Assembly: GCA_911728435.2 (NCBI GenBank) | Contig: OU452200.1 | Location: forward strand, 25,001,715-25,065,714 | From: Apoderus coryli | Lineage: Eukaryota > Arthropoda > Insecta > Coleoptera > Attelabidae | DNA length: 64,000 nt | Direction of reading: 5' to 3' | Part shown: in pieces, positions 22,257-34,456 of the stretch | Layout of the letters: the number at the start of each line of letters is the position of its first letter | Position numbering within the stretch: position 1 is the first letter of the stretch | Position numbers and translations under genes: made by a program | The notes under the pieces: model-generated | What the model saw: only the letters and a program-made list of their open reading frames with translations | Databases searched by the model: none | Told to the model about the DNA's origin: nothing

Positions 22257-23269
22257 CTTGCTATTTTACGAGGGAACAAACGGTTCTCCTCAGAGAACGC
22301 AGTTCGAGTTTGTGCAATATTTAATTTCGGTGGTTTCTAAGCTCGCGTTTCGTGCATTAGTACTTACATAATTATGTTTAAGTAGTAGTCTCCATATCAG
22401 TTTAAGAATGGATGGAAGAGTGGTAGTATATGACATAATTATCTCTCTTCAAGGTATAATTTACTAGTTAGTACGCCTTGCTTGGTAGCTAATATAACGT
22501 TGATTGATTGAGATTTGATTGATTATAGATGCAGAGGAACAAGAAAACCATCACTCGCACGTTAACTGTACTTTGCATTAAATGCTATTGACTTACAGGA
22601 TCAAATATTTATTAAATTAGACAAGGACTTGACCCATATCGTAATTGAATTTGCCCCATAAGGCTAGGTGTCTGGGATAAGTATTGAAGTAAAAATCTGT
22701 TCAATTCTTAATAAATAAATATGTATATAATAGTGTTGACATACAACATAGCAAGAATATTTTTTTAGATACCTACTAATAATTATTGGTCGTGAGGTCG
22801 ACCAAAATTATCTTTTATTCATGTACTAATAAAATACACTATTTTTCTTTGGGAATTAGGTTCTCATCTAAAATTATTTGTGAAATACAAGTTTAATCCA
22901 CGTTACTAATCCAATTTAAACTCTTATTTTATTATATTATAGAAGTAGTCCATTTTACGTGGAATTTACCCTTATAATTTTATTATTTCGCACAGTTAAA
23001 ACTATGAGCAAAAGAATTTACGAAACCTCTTCGCTACATTTGCACAACTACCTAGTTAAAATAATTTAAAACATAATATTTACGTTACGCTAAAACAAGG
23101 TTATGTTCTCTATTTTCAAAAAATTTTCTTCGTTTTACACGTGAAATTAGTGGCTTTTTGTATAAAACGAGTTGACAACGCTGCACAGTTTATTCCACGA
23201 TCACATCACGATCACATCGATTCTATTAATATTCGAGAATACTAATTTTTCATCGTAGAAGAAATTCAG
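22257..23269. other. Gene-free intron stretch
   Basis: I see no coding frame, repeat or RNA gene that can be supported. It separates the LINE tail from the minus-strand LINE relic. Confidence 0.4.
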
Positions 23270-24290
23270 GGAAGGGAATGGTCACTTCACCGATGTGATA
23301 TATGCAAGTTAAAGTGTACGTTAGAGTCGAGAACAACATCCAAATTCTTTACATTATAAATAAGATCCCACGGTACACCACATATCTTAACACAGCCATC
23401 CAGCAACAACGCCCTTTGATTCTTATTTCCAAAAAGCATAACATGACACTTATTTGGATTCAATTTAAAATTTTGTTCAGACGACAAACAATTGAATGTT
23501 TGCAGGTCCTGATTTAGATTATTCACAGCTTCAGCTGCGTCCGTCCTATCAAAACTCAACCCAGGATGGAATCTTGAGGTTCGCCAGACAACACTTGTTT
23601 CATAGATGACCGATCATTATTTAGGCAAACACTCTAAGTTCGTTTAGAAAGATAAGAGCGGATAAACTGTACTGTACCAGTAGAGAACCCATAGAATTTT
23701 AATTTAATAGTCAAAAGTGTCTAAAGCCTTAGAGAAATCTAACGTAACGAGCTATTAAGTCAATAGTTGATTATCAATGCCACTCACCAAATCATTCTGT
23801 CAGATGGATAAGAGCAGTTGTGTTGCTGAACCCAGAACAAAATCCTTCGAGACTCGCAAGCTGGTTATCGTTCTGGGTTCAGCAACACAACTGCTCTTAT
23901 CCATCTCACAGAATGATTTGGTGAGTGACATTGATAATAATTAACTATTGACTTAATAGCTGTACAGTAGCACAATTTGTCGATATACAGCCCTCTCAAA
24001 GAGTTTAGACCGTACGGAAAGTATACTTATAGGCCTTAAGTCTGAGTATGATTTAGGAAGGGTTACTTTTGAGATCTGATAAACCACCGTTTCCTTCCAG
24101 GCATCAGGCAAATAATTTCTCTCTATACATGAGTTGATTATATCAGTTATAAAAGGATCCAAGTAAGGACCAGAATATTTCAACATCTGAAGAGTGATTT
24201 TATAGGATCCACAAGCATTTGATATTAGAGACTAGAAAATTCTAGTTATTTCCTCGATAGTTAGTAAATTAAAATGAAACGAATCCCAAG
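23270..24290 (-). pseudogene. Decayed LINE reverse transcriptase
   Basis: Minus-strand fragments keep RT order. At 23953-24186 the frame reads YLPDAWKETVVYQISK then SDLRPISILSVRSKLFE. Around 23700-23760 a damaged LDFSKALDTFD motif A is visible. At 23287-23559 the post-catalytic domain reads FKLNPNKCHVMLFG. Stops and frame changes interrupt all parts, and the middle is disturbed by a small foldback (23751-23960). It lies within the CFAP43-like intron in the same orientation as the gene. Confidence 0.7.
23751..23960. repeat. Foldback inside the LINE relic
   Basis: Arms 23751-23838 and 23870-23960 are reverse complements with only a few differences, around a 31-bp loop. The arms are LINE coding sequence themselves (a decayed ALIHLT segment), so a small piece of the RT gene has been duplicated in inverted orientation in place. 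Confidence 0.85.
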
Positions 24291-24488
24291 GTCAACCGTC
24301 AAAAACACCACCAAGATAATGGTTATTAATTACTATCCAATTCCTTATATAACGAAGAAAAATAGTCATTAACCTGCGCAGCATCACGCAAATGCAACTA
24401 TTACAATTTTTGGTTATACAAATACTATTCACTAAGTTTTCTATGAAATTGATCTCAATTCACCTTTTTGTAATTAGAATATTCCTAC

Positions 24489-24657
24489 CTTAAAACTTGA
24501 TGTTCATACAACAATTCGTTTTTGCTTTCTGCATACTTTACATTTCTTCTCCAATTCCAAACTACAATCTTGTTATTGGGCATTTCTCCCAGTGTGAATA
24601 GTAATGATGTATCGGAGAACGTTAAATGGCTAATGCCTTCGGCATTGGTGGCATCTC
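24489..24657 (-). CDS. CFAP43: CFAP43-like gene, WD-repeat exon (second in window)
   Basis: The 169-bp exon begins after a TTTCATAG acceptor (GA completes a Gly codon begun in the previous exon) and ends at a GTAGGA donor leaving AG for the next exon. It reads ATNAEGISHLTFSDTSLLF and then NNKIVVWNWRRN, a WD blade ending in VVWNW as in CFAP43, where ELALWNW occupies the same place. Phases to both neighbours fit exactly, which is strong support for the gene model. Confidence 0.65.
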
Positions 24658-24997
24658 CTATGAAATGAGACATATAGGTATTCTTAAAGAAGAATGTGTA
24701 AAAGGTAGTTAGGGTTGTGTGTTCTTCTCTAAATATCTATACAGGCCAGGGTCTCCGCTACCATGTGTGCACCGCACATGGGCGGCCAAAGCAGAACACT
24801 GATAATGCTTTAACTAGATTTTCAAAAAAAATCTAACTATTCAGGAGATCGATACAATCGAAACTTTGAAAATTTTTTATGCAGTCCTTGCTTTTATGAC
24901 CCCTGAACCCTAAAAATGACCTCAGTGCAAAAGTTTATGTTATATATCTATATTTATATTATAGGTACAGGGCACGCCAAACTAGATGGCCTATTAG

Positions 24998-25495
24998 ACG
25001 TTTCTAGAGAACGGAAAAATATATCAATCTGAAATTTTGTTTGTGATAATATAACAATGTGAACTCTCTTTTAGTGATAAATTGACAGATGCGGTTTTGC
25101 CACTTCTATACGTAGCTGATACCGACTTTTAAATTTAAAAGTGGACACCCTGTATTTTATTATATTTTTCGATTCCCCATCAATTTTGGAGTATTTTAGT
25201 TTAACACCTCCCTATACCTATCTTCAATTGTTTTTGAATAAATAATTTATTTAAACATTTTTTAGTCCTAAAGAGGTCTCTGGAAAATACTCACCATTTT
25301 GTCGGTTGATTAGACAGAATCTTGTATTTTGGAAGGTAGTTCTATAACATCTACAGGGTGGTCGCAAATTACTGTAGTATGCTCTACTACTAAAAATAGG
25401 CAATTTCCTCAAATGGCACTTCTTATATTATCTTATCAAATATTCTGAAATACAATCTAATTTGCTTTCAAATGAAATATAATCTATCTATGAGT
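24998..25495. repeat. Long inverted repeat, left arm (partner 30500-30985)
   Basis: About 480 bp here is the reverse complement of 30500-30985, with substitutions and one 40-bp indel. Landmarks include tagtgataaattgacagatgcg, ttcgattccccatc and acagggtggtcgcaaattac. The acagggtggtc end type recurs elsewhere in the window, so this may be two copies of one DNA transposon facing each other rather than the two ends of a single element. The 5 kb between them contain LINE relics and a THAP exon. Confidence 0.75.
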
Positions 25496-26029
25496 TGTCA
25501 TTGAACATCATGAAAAATTATTGTAGTATTTTGACATTTAGTATTGTTTATTAAATGTCGTAAAACTAAGTAAAATAGAAGAAAATTATTACTCAAATTA
25601 AGTTTTAATCAACTTGTCTATTATTTAGAAGTAATGTCTCAAAAGTATAGAAAAAATATATAGAAACTTTAATCAAACGTATTCTAATTAATTAAGAACT
25701 AGGGTTACAATAGCTAAAAACATTATGTTTTCTTCATCTGCAGTCATAGGCTTCGTTAAATATGGTTTTTTGCTCTCAATTTGGACCCATAATTGAAACT
25801 ATTTTGTAAGCGTGCAAACTTTCTTTTATTCATTGGTTGTATATCAGGATACATATGATTAAACTTTCTGCATGTTCTTTCTATAATTTTCCTACATTGC
25901 CCATGAATAATAAACTTCATTCGAGTAACCATTTTCTTCCAATTTACTTATTTTTAATTTATGTGCATTAAGAAATAACAAACGTTTTATTACTTTTCTA
26001 GTAGTAAATGTCAAAATCAAAAGGAAAAA
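25496..26029. other. Gene-free intron stretch
   Basis: Nothing coding or repetitive is recognisable beyond the tail of the inverted repeat arm. Confidence 0.4.
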
Positions 26030-28000
26030 GCAACCTTGGCTAACAGATAACATTCAACTCATGATTCGTATGAAAAAGAGAGCATTACTAAAATATAAAA
26101 CATCAAAAAGGCAAAGCCATCGGGATTCCTATAAACAAATGCGCAATACAGTAAATAACGCAATTAAAGCCGAGAAGAGAGCTTATCTCCGGAACAGTAC
26201 CTACTGCTAATGAAAATCAGAGCGCTCTTTGGAAAAAGTTGCGCAGCCTAAGTGTAGCAACAGCAACTACGCCCAATCAATTGCCACCTCATTTAAATGT
26301 TCCTGACGCTATAAACAATCACTTTTTAAGTCTTTCTCAGAATGTGCCGGTTCCGGATGCAAAACTCTTGGACTATTACAGCAATAACCTTAAATCAAAT
26401 TTTGGCGATCTTTTTAATTTTACTACAATTACCGATTATGATGTTTTGAAGTATTTAAGGGAGATCAAGTCTAGGAGTGCCGGGGTGGATGGACTCGGGG
26501 TCAATATGATATTACTATGTTGTCCTGTAATAATAAAATATGTCACACAGTCACACATATTATTAACTCTGTGTTGCTGGATCTTGATTTTCCTAATGCA
26601 TGGAAAATATCTCGAGTAATTGCACTTCAGAAAACTACAACTGTTGAACGCTTTAATGATTTGAGGCCGATTAGTATTCTTCCAGTGCTGTCGAAAATTT
26701 CCAAAAAAGCTATGAAGACTCAGATTTCTAGGCATGTTTTGGATTTTCAAATACTGCCTCCTGTGCACTCCGGTTTCCGTCAAAACCATAGCTGTACAAC
26801 CGCTTTGTTGAATGTAATCGATAACGTTATATCTTCTTGTGATACTGGCAAATTGTCAGTACTGATTTTACTGGATTACTCCAAAGCGTTTGATACTATT
26901 AGTCACAAGATACTATTGGCAGTTCTATATTACATCGGGTTCTCTCAAAATGCTGTAAAACTTATCTGTAGCTTTCTAACAAATAGAAGGCAATTTGTGG
27001 AAACTGATTGTGGTAGATCTGAAGAGGGCAAAGTTCTATGTGGCGTGCCACAGGGTTGAATTTCACCTATTTTGTTTTCAATCTATACATACATACAAAC
27101 ATGTGATATTGTTAACTGCCCACAAACATGTAAATACCCATTATACACAGATGATACACAGATATAACGCTCATTCCTATTCGAGGAGTCCGGTCTTTAC
27201 AACAAGTTAATTAATAAGGAATTGGAGAGGTTGGCTGCACAGTCTGAGAAACATAATTTGAAAATTAATCCACTAAAATCAATGTACCTAGTATTTGGAA
27301 AAAACAGGAATGAGTTGCAAAACCTAATTAATACAAGCATAGCTGGAACCTTAATTTCTTCTAGGGATGAAGCAAAAAATTTAGCTGTAGTTTTGAGTTC
27401 AGACTTGCGATTTAAAGAACACGTGAATTTGTGTATAAAAAGAGCTTACATAAATTTAAAGTTGCTGTATCACAGTAGACATTTCTTCAACCGACAAATG
27501 AAAATTAAGCTGTGTGATACATTAGTTTTGAGTCACTTTAATTACGGTGATGCTCTGTACGGTCCCTGTATAAACAAAATGACCAGTGAACTTATACAAA
27601 GAGTCCAAAAACCTGGTTTACGTCTTATATATGGCATCAGGAAATTCGAACCCGTATCCTATAAGCTGAGGGACACAAAGTGGTTAAATATGGAAAAAAG
27701 AAGGAAGCTTCATATCATGACTCTGTTTCACAAGATAATATTTTATAAATCACCCCCATATTTATACAACCAGATACGTTTCAGGGAGGATGTTCATTCT
27801 GTGAATTTAAGATTTCGTGGACTTATATCTCCTCCACCTCTCCGCACCTCACTCTTTGACATTTTCATACCAAGTTTACAGAATGTACAACAGCCTTCCA
27901 ACAGAGTTTAAATGTTTGAAACCAGGTACATTTGCTGTGAGAGTCAAGCGGTTCCTTCTTGACCAGTCCCGCTGAATCTATCAGTGGTATTTTTTTTTGC
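26030..28000 (+). pseudogene. LINE relic (linker, RT and C-terminal region)
   Basis: Reading begins in the linker between endonuclease and RT (PWLTDNIQLMIR near 26030), passes through FNDLRPISILPVLSKISKK, HSGFRQNHSCTTALLNV, LLDYSKAFDTISHK (motif A) and LCGVPQG, where a TGA follows at 27057. A frame change then leads to 27222-27911 with LKINPLKSMYLVFG and YGDALYGPC. Part of the FADD region is damaged. It ends without a tail, and the sequence near 28000 returns to non-coding. The family resembles the Jockey/CR1 group and differs from the copy at 18660-22256. Confidence 0.78.
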
Positions 28001-28277
28001 AAGTTTGTTCCGTCTGCGTCTTAGGGTGTCCACGCTGTGCAGCGCATATATGCATTATTTCTAGGTTATATTTTATGAAGAATATTGAATGGTGTAGGTC
28101 TTAGATTAGGAAAGAGAGGGGATACCGCACGTTCGTATATCTGAATGTATGGCAAGTGTTACGCTTTTAATGCGGCGGCCATTTTATTGGTGCTGAAAAA
28201 CAGAAAACTACGTTTGCATTTTTGATGATTTTATTTGTGAAAATTGGGAATAGAAATTTATTTTGTATATTAATAAA

Positions 28278-28348
28278 ATGGTACATTGTGTGGCTTTTGG
28301 ATGCCCAAGTCGCAGTGAACAAAAGGAGTCCAGAATTTCGTTTAATAG
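28278..28348 (+). pseudogene. Isolated first exon of a THAP-domain gene
   Basis: The exon reads MVHCVAFGCPSRSEQKESR and then ISFNR, ending at a GTAAAA donor two bases into a codon. This is the standard start of a THAP zinc finger (C-x4-C spacing), whose second exon should begin with FP. I found no such exon downstream. It may be a relic of a THAP-type transposase (P-element group) or of a captured gene. It lies between the long inverted repeat arms at 24998 and 30500. Confidence 0.6.
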
Positions 28349-28844
28349 GTAAAACTTAGAATGATGTATCAAGTCGCTTCTAGTTTTTATTAGTTTTTAA
28401 TAATTATAAGTAATCTTTAGGCTATTATCTTTTAGTATGTAGTATAACAGGTTTCAGTTTACCTAATTAAAACTGTTTGATACAACAATTAATTTAAAAT
28501 CAACATGGTAAAGCATTATTTATTGATAGAAACCTCTATAGATGTTTACTTTACCAGGGGCGTAGACATTATATTTTTCGAAAAAATTTGTTTTTTACAC
28601 ATTTTTGCGTTAAAAGTGAATAAAATAATGTCACTTTAGCTTTTTAATTCAATCTTTAGAACAACATGCACTAGATAGCCCAGCAAATCACATAATATAC
28701 TTTTTAATAAAATCTATTTGTGTTAAATGTCTTAATGTTCGTGTATATTTCATAACAAAACTACAGTCTCAAAAATTAAATCCCATTCTCGAAATCAATT
28801 AACAAAACTCATTCTATTTAAAGGACAATAAAAACGGTATGTAT

Positions 28845-29175
28845 TGGTGTTGTGTCTACTGCAGTACCTCTCACTCACAGATTATCTCTAACCGAAAAAT
28901 CAGCATTATATAATATGATAATTAGATTTGTGAACAAACTACCAATCAGTATCAAAGAAATAAATAGATTGAAGATATTTAAGAATGAAGTTAGGAAATT
29001 ACTAGTGGAACTAGAACCATATCAATTGGCGGATTATTTTGATATGTAGTTAGGAGTATCAATTTTTTTTTGTTTTTCTCTTTTTTGACGTCGTTTCATT
29101 TATTTGTATGCTCGTGTGATTGTGGATATGTAGGTAGATTTATTTGAAATAAAGAATTGTTATTATTACTATTAA
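28845..29175 (+). mobile_element. 5'-truncated LINE 3' end
   Basis: The last 65 codons of a LINE ORF2-like frame read RLSLTEKSALYNMIIRFVNK and end ELEPYQLADYFDM, followed by a 3' UTR with aataaagaattg and a short ATT-type tail. Such dead-on-arrival copies are typical of target-primed insertion. Confidence 0.65.
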
Positions 29176-29551
29176 TACATCAACATGCACATATCTTTTT
29201 TTATTAAAACTATTAATCAACAAAATTAAATAAAATTTCAAAAATATATCACATAAGTTATGTATGTTACGCCTCTGAATCTAAGGCATAAGTGCTAGGT
29301 GGTAACACAACGACCGGCACAGTTACGGGTCCACTCTCTTTCCTTGTCTAAGGTGTAGGTATATTGTTTAAGGTATGTGTTAGTGTAAGCTAGGAATAAG
29401 ACTTTCGAAGGTAATTTACTCTCGAATATATTTTTTACGTTTGATTCTCGGGGAAATTTATACATTATAATTAGTGTACTATGTAATATGTATTGGGTGC
29501 AATACATAATTTATTATTATTATTATTAAATATTATAATTACAAAATTGAA

Positions 29552-29625
29552 ATGAAATGAAAATAGTGTAAACACAAAACGATAGCAGGAAACCATTCAT
29601 CCTTCTGATAGCATCACCCAAAATA
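29552..29625. repeat. Dispersed direct repeat (partner 30066-30145)
   Basis: The stretch from gaaatgaaatgaaaatagtg through aacacaaaacg to the gcaccacccaaaata-type end occurs again at 30066-30145 with few changes. A related inverted pair (catctacaatatcggcctgc near 29909 and its reverse complement near 30320) lies between and after them. These look like fragments of one non-autonomous element family. The intervening sequence has no gene. Confidence 0.6.
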
Positions 29626-30171
29626 TTTGGATATCAGCAACGCTTCGGAAGGTGGTTTCCAAGCGTCCGGTCGTCGATGCCAAATAATGCAAAATTATAA
29701 AATGAATTTTTGTCCGTAAATATAAATGAAAAATAATTTCGTGGCGGACAAAATGACTGGTTTTACCTACACAAGGGCTTTTGTTTAATTTAGCAGGGCC
29801 TCAGTCTAATTCAGTAGAACCAGACCGAGGCATGGGTCGACAGATACCGACGAATTCGAGTCGCTCTTATTATGAGCTCGTCAGAATACTATAGTTGCCC
29901 ATCTACAATATCGGCCTGCATTTAGAGATATACTTACAACAGTAGATATATGTAAACTTGTAAACTAGTACCATCTACATACACATAGTAATGCATATCC
30001 CACCATAAGGAGGCCGATCAAACCCAATGTATAGGCAACACCAGCCGTAAAAAAAGAAATAAAAATAGAAATGAAATGAAAATAGTGTAAACACAAAACG
30101 CTAGCAGGAGACCATTTGTCCTTCTGCTAGCACCACCCAAAATATGTAGGTGTACTACTGTACATATATCT

Positions 30172-30199
30172 ATAATAATAATAATAATAATAATAATAA
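30172..30199. repeat. (ATA)n microsatellite
   Basis: About nine uninterrupted ATA/TAA units. By analogy with the ATT tails elsewhere in the window it may mark the 3' end of a minus-strand retroelement. Confidence 0.8.
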
Positions 30200-30499
30200 A
30201 TCGCCTTTATTTCCAAAATCCAAAAATACAAAACAAACATTACAAAAAAATTTAGGGCGCAGTCTAGCTAAAGCTATTCTTACTAAACCCAATCTACTGT
30301 TGAATATCTCATTGTGATTAAATGCAGGCCGATATTGTAGATAGATAGTAAACATCATCAGAACATGATTGCTAGTCAGTTTCCTCATGAAGCATTATTT
30401 AAGATGTTTAATGACAAAATCATGGCTATCTAATTAAAATATTGCAAAATAATCCAATTTTTATACAAACTTATTTTTATTTCAGAAACCGTACAGTTT

Positions 30500-30985
30500 A
30501 GGTATAGGAACATGATATATAATTTGAAAGCAAATTGGATTGTATTTCAGTACATTTGCTAATATACAGGTGTGCCATTTGAGAAAATTGACCTATGCCT
30601 ATTTCTGGTAGTAGAGCATACTACAGTAATTTGCGACCACCCTGTAACCACGTGCGTTAATCTCTCTAGATAGTTGATATTCTCGAGATGTTATTGAACT
30701 ACCTTCCACAATTCAAGATAAGTCTATTCAACTGACAAAATGGCGAATATTTTCCAAATATCAAAAATATTAAAATTAAATTATTTATTCAAAAACAGTT
30801 GAAGATAGGTATAGGGAAGTGTTAAACAAAAATACTCTAAAATCGATGGGGAATCGAAAAATATAATACAATCAGCTACGTCTAGAAGTGGCAACATCGC
30901 ATCTGTCAATTTATCACTAAAAGAGATGCACATTGTTATATTATAGGAAACAAAATTTCAGATCGCTATCTTTTTCTGATCTCCA
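30500..30985. repeat. Long inverted repeat, right arm (partner 24998-25495)
   Basis: See the partner entry. This arm contains an additional 40 bp (around 30650-30690) just outside its ccaccctgtaa end. Confidence 0.75.
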
Positions 30986-31374
30986 GAAACTTCAATATCT
31001 CACTTGAGTTCATTGGCAGTTGAAATAGAAAAGGTAGTTTTAAAATGGCGGCCTGTCAAACTTAAAAAAAATCATATTTACATTGTTAATAGCATATACC
31101 AATGTTACATATCAAACGATAGAGCACTTAAATATCTACAATGTTTGAAGGTGTCGGAGTCGACTAAGACCATTTTCAGATCGAGGTCTGTCTCTCTGTG
31201 TGACCGTATGTATTTTTCAACAATAGCGCCAAAATGCTTCAACCAGTTGTGCTATATGAGCTTGTGGAATCAAAGGATGAACCAATTAGTTTTTGATTAA
31301 AATAGCTTTAACCATGTGATAGGGGTAAGTTATGAATTATTATAATGTCATACAACTAAACGTTCTTCTTCCAG

Positions 31375-31545
31375 ACTTCAACACATTTCTCCTTGTAATC
31401 TAAATTTAAACAATGCGCAATGATTAGCTTTTCTATAAAAATGTATATTAAACCACTGATGATGATTTATTAACTGATTTCGTGGAGATTAGACTTGTAT
31501 TTCCTACATATGAACAAATTGACTCCACTTCAATATGGACTATTT
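31375..31545 (+). mobile_element. Decayed PLE 3' end fragment
   Basis: The fragment begins acttcaacacatt, passes a damaged hammerhead core (ccactgatgatg near 31454 without the GAAAC half) and a cgtggagattagacttgtat segment, and ends actccacttcaatatggact. The same order of motifs closes the PLE palindrome and the 35523-36166 foldback. It ends about 115 bp downstream of the CFAP43-like exon donor in gene sense. Confidence 0.6.
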
Positions 31546-31658
31546 CTTTAAACTAAATTTTGGTACACAAATATGCAACTTTGACAAATATAAATTTTCC
31601 TCTAATTCTAATAAGATTTCAATAGTAAGCCTGGAATTTGAATCACCAGGTACATTAC

Positions 31659-31936
31659 CTGGCACCTTGAAGATAACATGAAAATCAGGATAGCTCAACA
31701 CATACAAATCAGGTTCTTGACAGTTTTCTGCGTACGCAAATATATTTAAAGATCTGTGTCCTCGCACACATTTCACCCCATCGCCATGTTGGTTATGCAG
31801 GTTTACTAAGTACTGATGAGATTGGCCCGTATTCACATTGAAGAATTGTATAAAGCATCCAACTCCAAAGCAGATGGCTTCTTTAGCAATAAAACTTATA
31901 GTTGTCGTAGGTGGGATTTTACCGATTTTGAACCAT
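31659..31936 (-). CDS. CFAP43: CFAP43-like gene, N-terminal WD exon (first in window)
   Basis: The 278-bp exon has a TTATAG acceptor before A TGG TTC and a G/GTAATG donor. It reads WFKIGKIPPTTTISFI, then CFGVGCFIQFFNVNTGQ, and ends DLYVLSYPDFHVIFKVPG. This lines up with the start of vertebrate CFAP43 (the block around FIIFIDVETKQ and LIYVYSFPGL, recalled from memory). The initiator Met is in an earlier exon that must leave two bases. I did not find it between 31937 and the right edge, so it may be very short or beyond the window. Confidence 0.68.
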
Positions 31937-32244
31937 CTATAACAAAATTAAACATGATTTTTAAAAAAAAATGTTAAATACATTCCCATTTTTTTTTTAA
32001 AGTAACTTATAATTATTCATTTTAAAATACTTATTATTAGTTTATTAAAGTGAAATATATGTAGTATTTTGCATATCGATTAGAGTTTTTACGATGTGGG
32101 ATATTTACTCCTGTTGGCAGGAGTCAGGGTTGTAGCTATATTTACCCGTGAGGTACAAAGGGTAATTCCTGAGCTACTGTACACATACTCATAGTGTATA
32201 TGTAGACTCTGACCACGACGAAACCCTGTAGACCTTATATTACA

Positions 32245-33530
32245 TACAATATTAAGGAGATGATCAAATTAAGGGAAAGGGCTTATAAAAGATATATTCA
32301 TTCACAGCCTCAAGTGGAACTCCGCAGGGCAGTACGTTGGCTCCTCTTCTCTTTGCAATATTCGTAAACGATATTAGCTCTGGTTTCAATAGCAATTATT
32401 TGTTGTTTGCGGATGATTTAAAATTGTATCGCACTGTTGTTTGTGAGAACGATTGCGCACAGCTTCAAACAGATCTGTGTCGGCTTTCAGAATGGTGTGA
32501 TCTAAATAGACTTCCTCTAAACCTGAACAAATGTAAGTCGGTGACATTTACAAGACATCAAGATCCGTTTGTGCGAAACTACACCATCGATAATTCAAAT
32601 TTGGAACGGTGCGCTTTAATCAAAGATCTTGGTGTATACTTGGATGGTGATTTATCTTTCAACTACCACATTGAGCAAGTTTCTGCTAATGCTTTGCGAA
32701 TGTTAGGATTTATTTTTAGACAGACCAGAGAATTCAACAACATGGACTGCCTGAAAAGTCTCTATTTCGCCTTTGTTGTGTCTATTTTGGAATTCGCTAC
32801 AATCATTTGGTCGCCCATCTACTGTGTTCATCTACCGTGTTCATATACAGAGATTGGAGAGTATCCAACGTAAGTTTTTAAAATATTTGTCATTTAAAGT
32901 TGATGGATATTTTCCTCCTCGTGGGTGTGATCACGGCCTGTTACTGGCAAGGTTTGGATTTCGGCCGTTGGCCGAGAAACGCATCTTCGCGTCTCAGATC
33001 TTTCTTTTTAAGTTGATCAACAATATGTTGGATTGTCCTCGGTTGCTTCAGCAGCTATGGTTTCGTGTCCCTAGGGTTCACTCTAGAAGCGCTTGTTTAT
33101 TTTGGGTGCCACAGATTCGTTCTTATTATGAATCTAAAGCACCGCTATTTCGGGCTTGTAAATACAGCAACCGATTAGTCATTAATGAAAACGTTTATTT
33201 TTTTAATGTATCGCTTGATTCTTTTAAGAAAAGTTTAGAGACATGTTTGCGGGCTACTGACTTGGATTTGTTTTGATGAATTATGTTCATGTGTTAATTA
33301 TTTATTTGTTATTATTAATTGTTCTTGTAATCCTCTCAATTTTCTTTCGTTTTGATGCGTGTATTTCCTTTTTTGTATTTTTCTATTTTTCAGTTAGTTT
33401 TAAGTTAGTTCTAAGTAGGGTATTTTTGTATGCTTATGCTAGGCAATTGTTTTTGTTAATGTAAGATTTTGTCTTGTTATTGGGTAGCAATACCTGTTAG
33501 ACAATAAAGAGATTATTATTATTATTATTA
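32245..33530 (+). pseudogene. Internally deleted LINE with (ATT)n tail
   Basis: A short linker piece (IKEMIKLRERAYKRYI, near 32245-32300) is joined directly to the RT motif B (GTPQGSTLAPLLFAIF), so the front half of the RT is deleted. FADDLKLY follows, then the C-terminal domain in two overlapping frames (break near 32850), and the copy ends with gttagacaataaagag plus ATT repeats. The 3' end matches that of the 18660-22256 element, so both belong to one family. Confidence 0.75.
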
Positions 33531-33703
33531 AACAAGAAATTTCTTCTTATAGACATTATAAATGGGTTAAATTATGGAGGAGCGTCTCTCAATGGGGAGT
33601 TTCTACAAAGCGTGGCTCCGGTAACCAACCACCGGAGTTCTTAAGTCCCAATGAATTGAACGATCATTTTCTTAATGTGGTAGGGAAACCGACAACTAGT
33701 CCA

Positions 33704-34455
33704 GTAGCGCTATTCTGTACACGTTTCCGAGAGCCGTCGGTATCGGTAATTCTCACGTACCGACAGCCGTCGGCAAGTCGCTTCGTGCGGCATTCTGTAT
33801 GCTCTAATACCGACCGATATCGGTAATTTGAGTCGACAAAGATCGGTATCTCACCGTGCCCTCGTTCAGCTCACGGTGGACGTTACCGATATTTGTTGAG
33901 CGATTATTGGATCATTATTGATGTTTTGGTTGGAATTGCGGATTATTATTTAAGTATATTTGGACTATATAGAGTGATTTTACAGTGTAGTGTCTAGATA
34001 AGAATTATTAGATACCTATATGTAGTTAAGTTTCGGTGTCAATATATTATAATATTTTTTTGATTCTTCTTAAAACGCCATTACATGTTAGGTATTTTAA
34101 TTGACAGTGCTTTATTGCCTTATTGTTTAAAACACATTCTAATTTACAAACCAATGCATTTTGCATCATTTTCTTCCAGACATCTTACATTCAAACTTAA
34201 AACGTCGCACAAATTACAAATGACGCACAACAAAATATTTGTTATTTGTTTATAAATATCTCACCGTTCATTGGCTGAACGTACCGATTCGATTGATGTC
34301 ACTTGCAAGCCGACACTTGACGGTTGCATTTCCGACTGTCGGTAACCGTGGCATACAGAATAGCGTCGTTTTGATTAAATCGGTCGCGCAACCGTTGGAT
34401 GTCGGTGAGATACCGATACCGAGGATTGTCGATACAGTGTACAGAATAGCGCTAC
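33704..34455. mobile_element. MITE copy 1 with 19-bp perfect terminal inverted repeats
   Basis: The ends are gtagcgctattctgtacac and its exact reverse complement. Subterminal blocks rich in accgat/atcggt palindromes face each other (gtcggtatcggtaattctca on the left, gtgagataccgatacc on the right). The middle is AT-rich and non-coding; short open frames across it are fortuitous. The DNA transposon superfamily is not identified, and no clear target duplication could be assigned. Confidence 0.88.
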
Positions 34456-34456
34456 A

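Noticed and set aside
31440..31500. Hammerhead in the PLE fragment near the first CFAP43-like exon
   Set aside because: ccactgatgatg is present but the GAAAC half and stem I partner are lost, so only the decayed end is reported.
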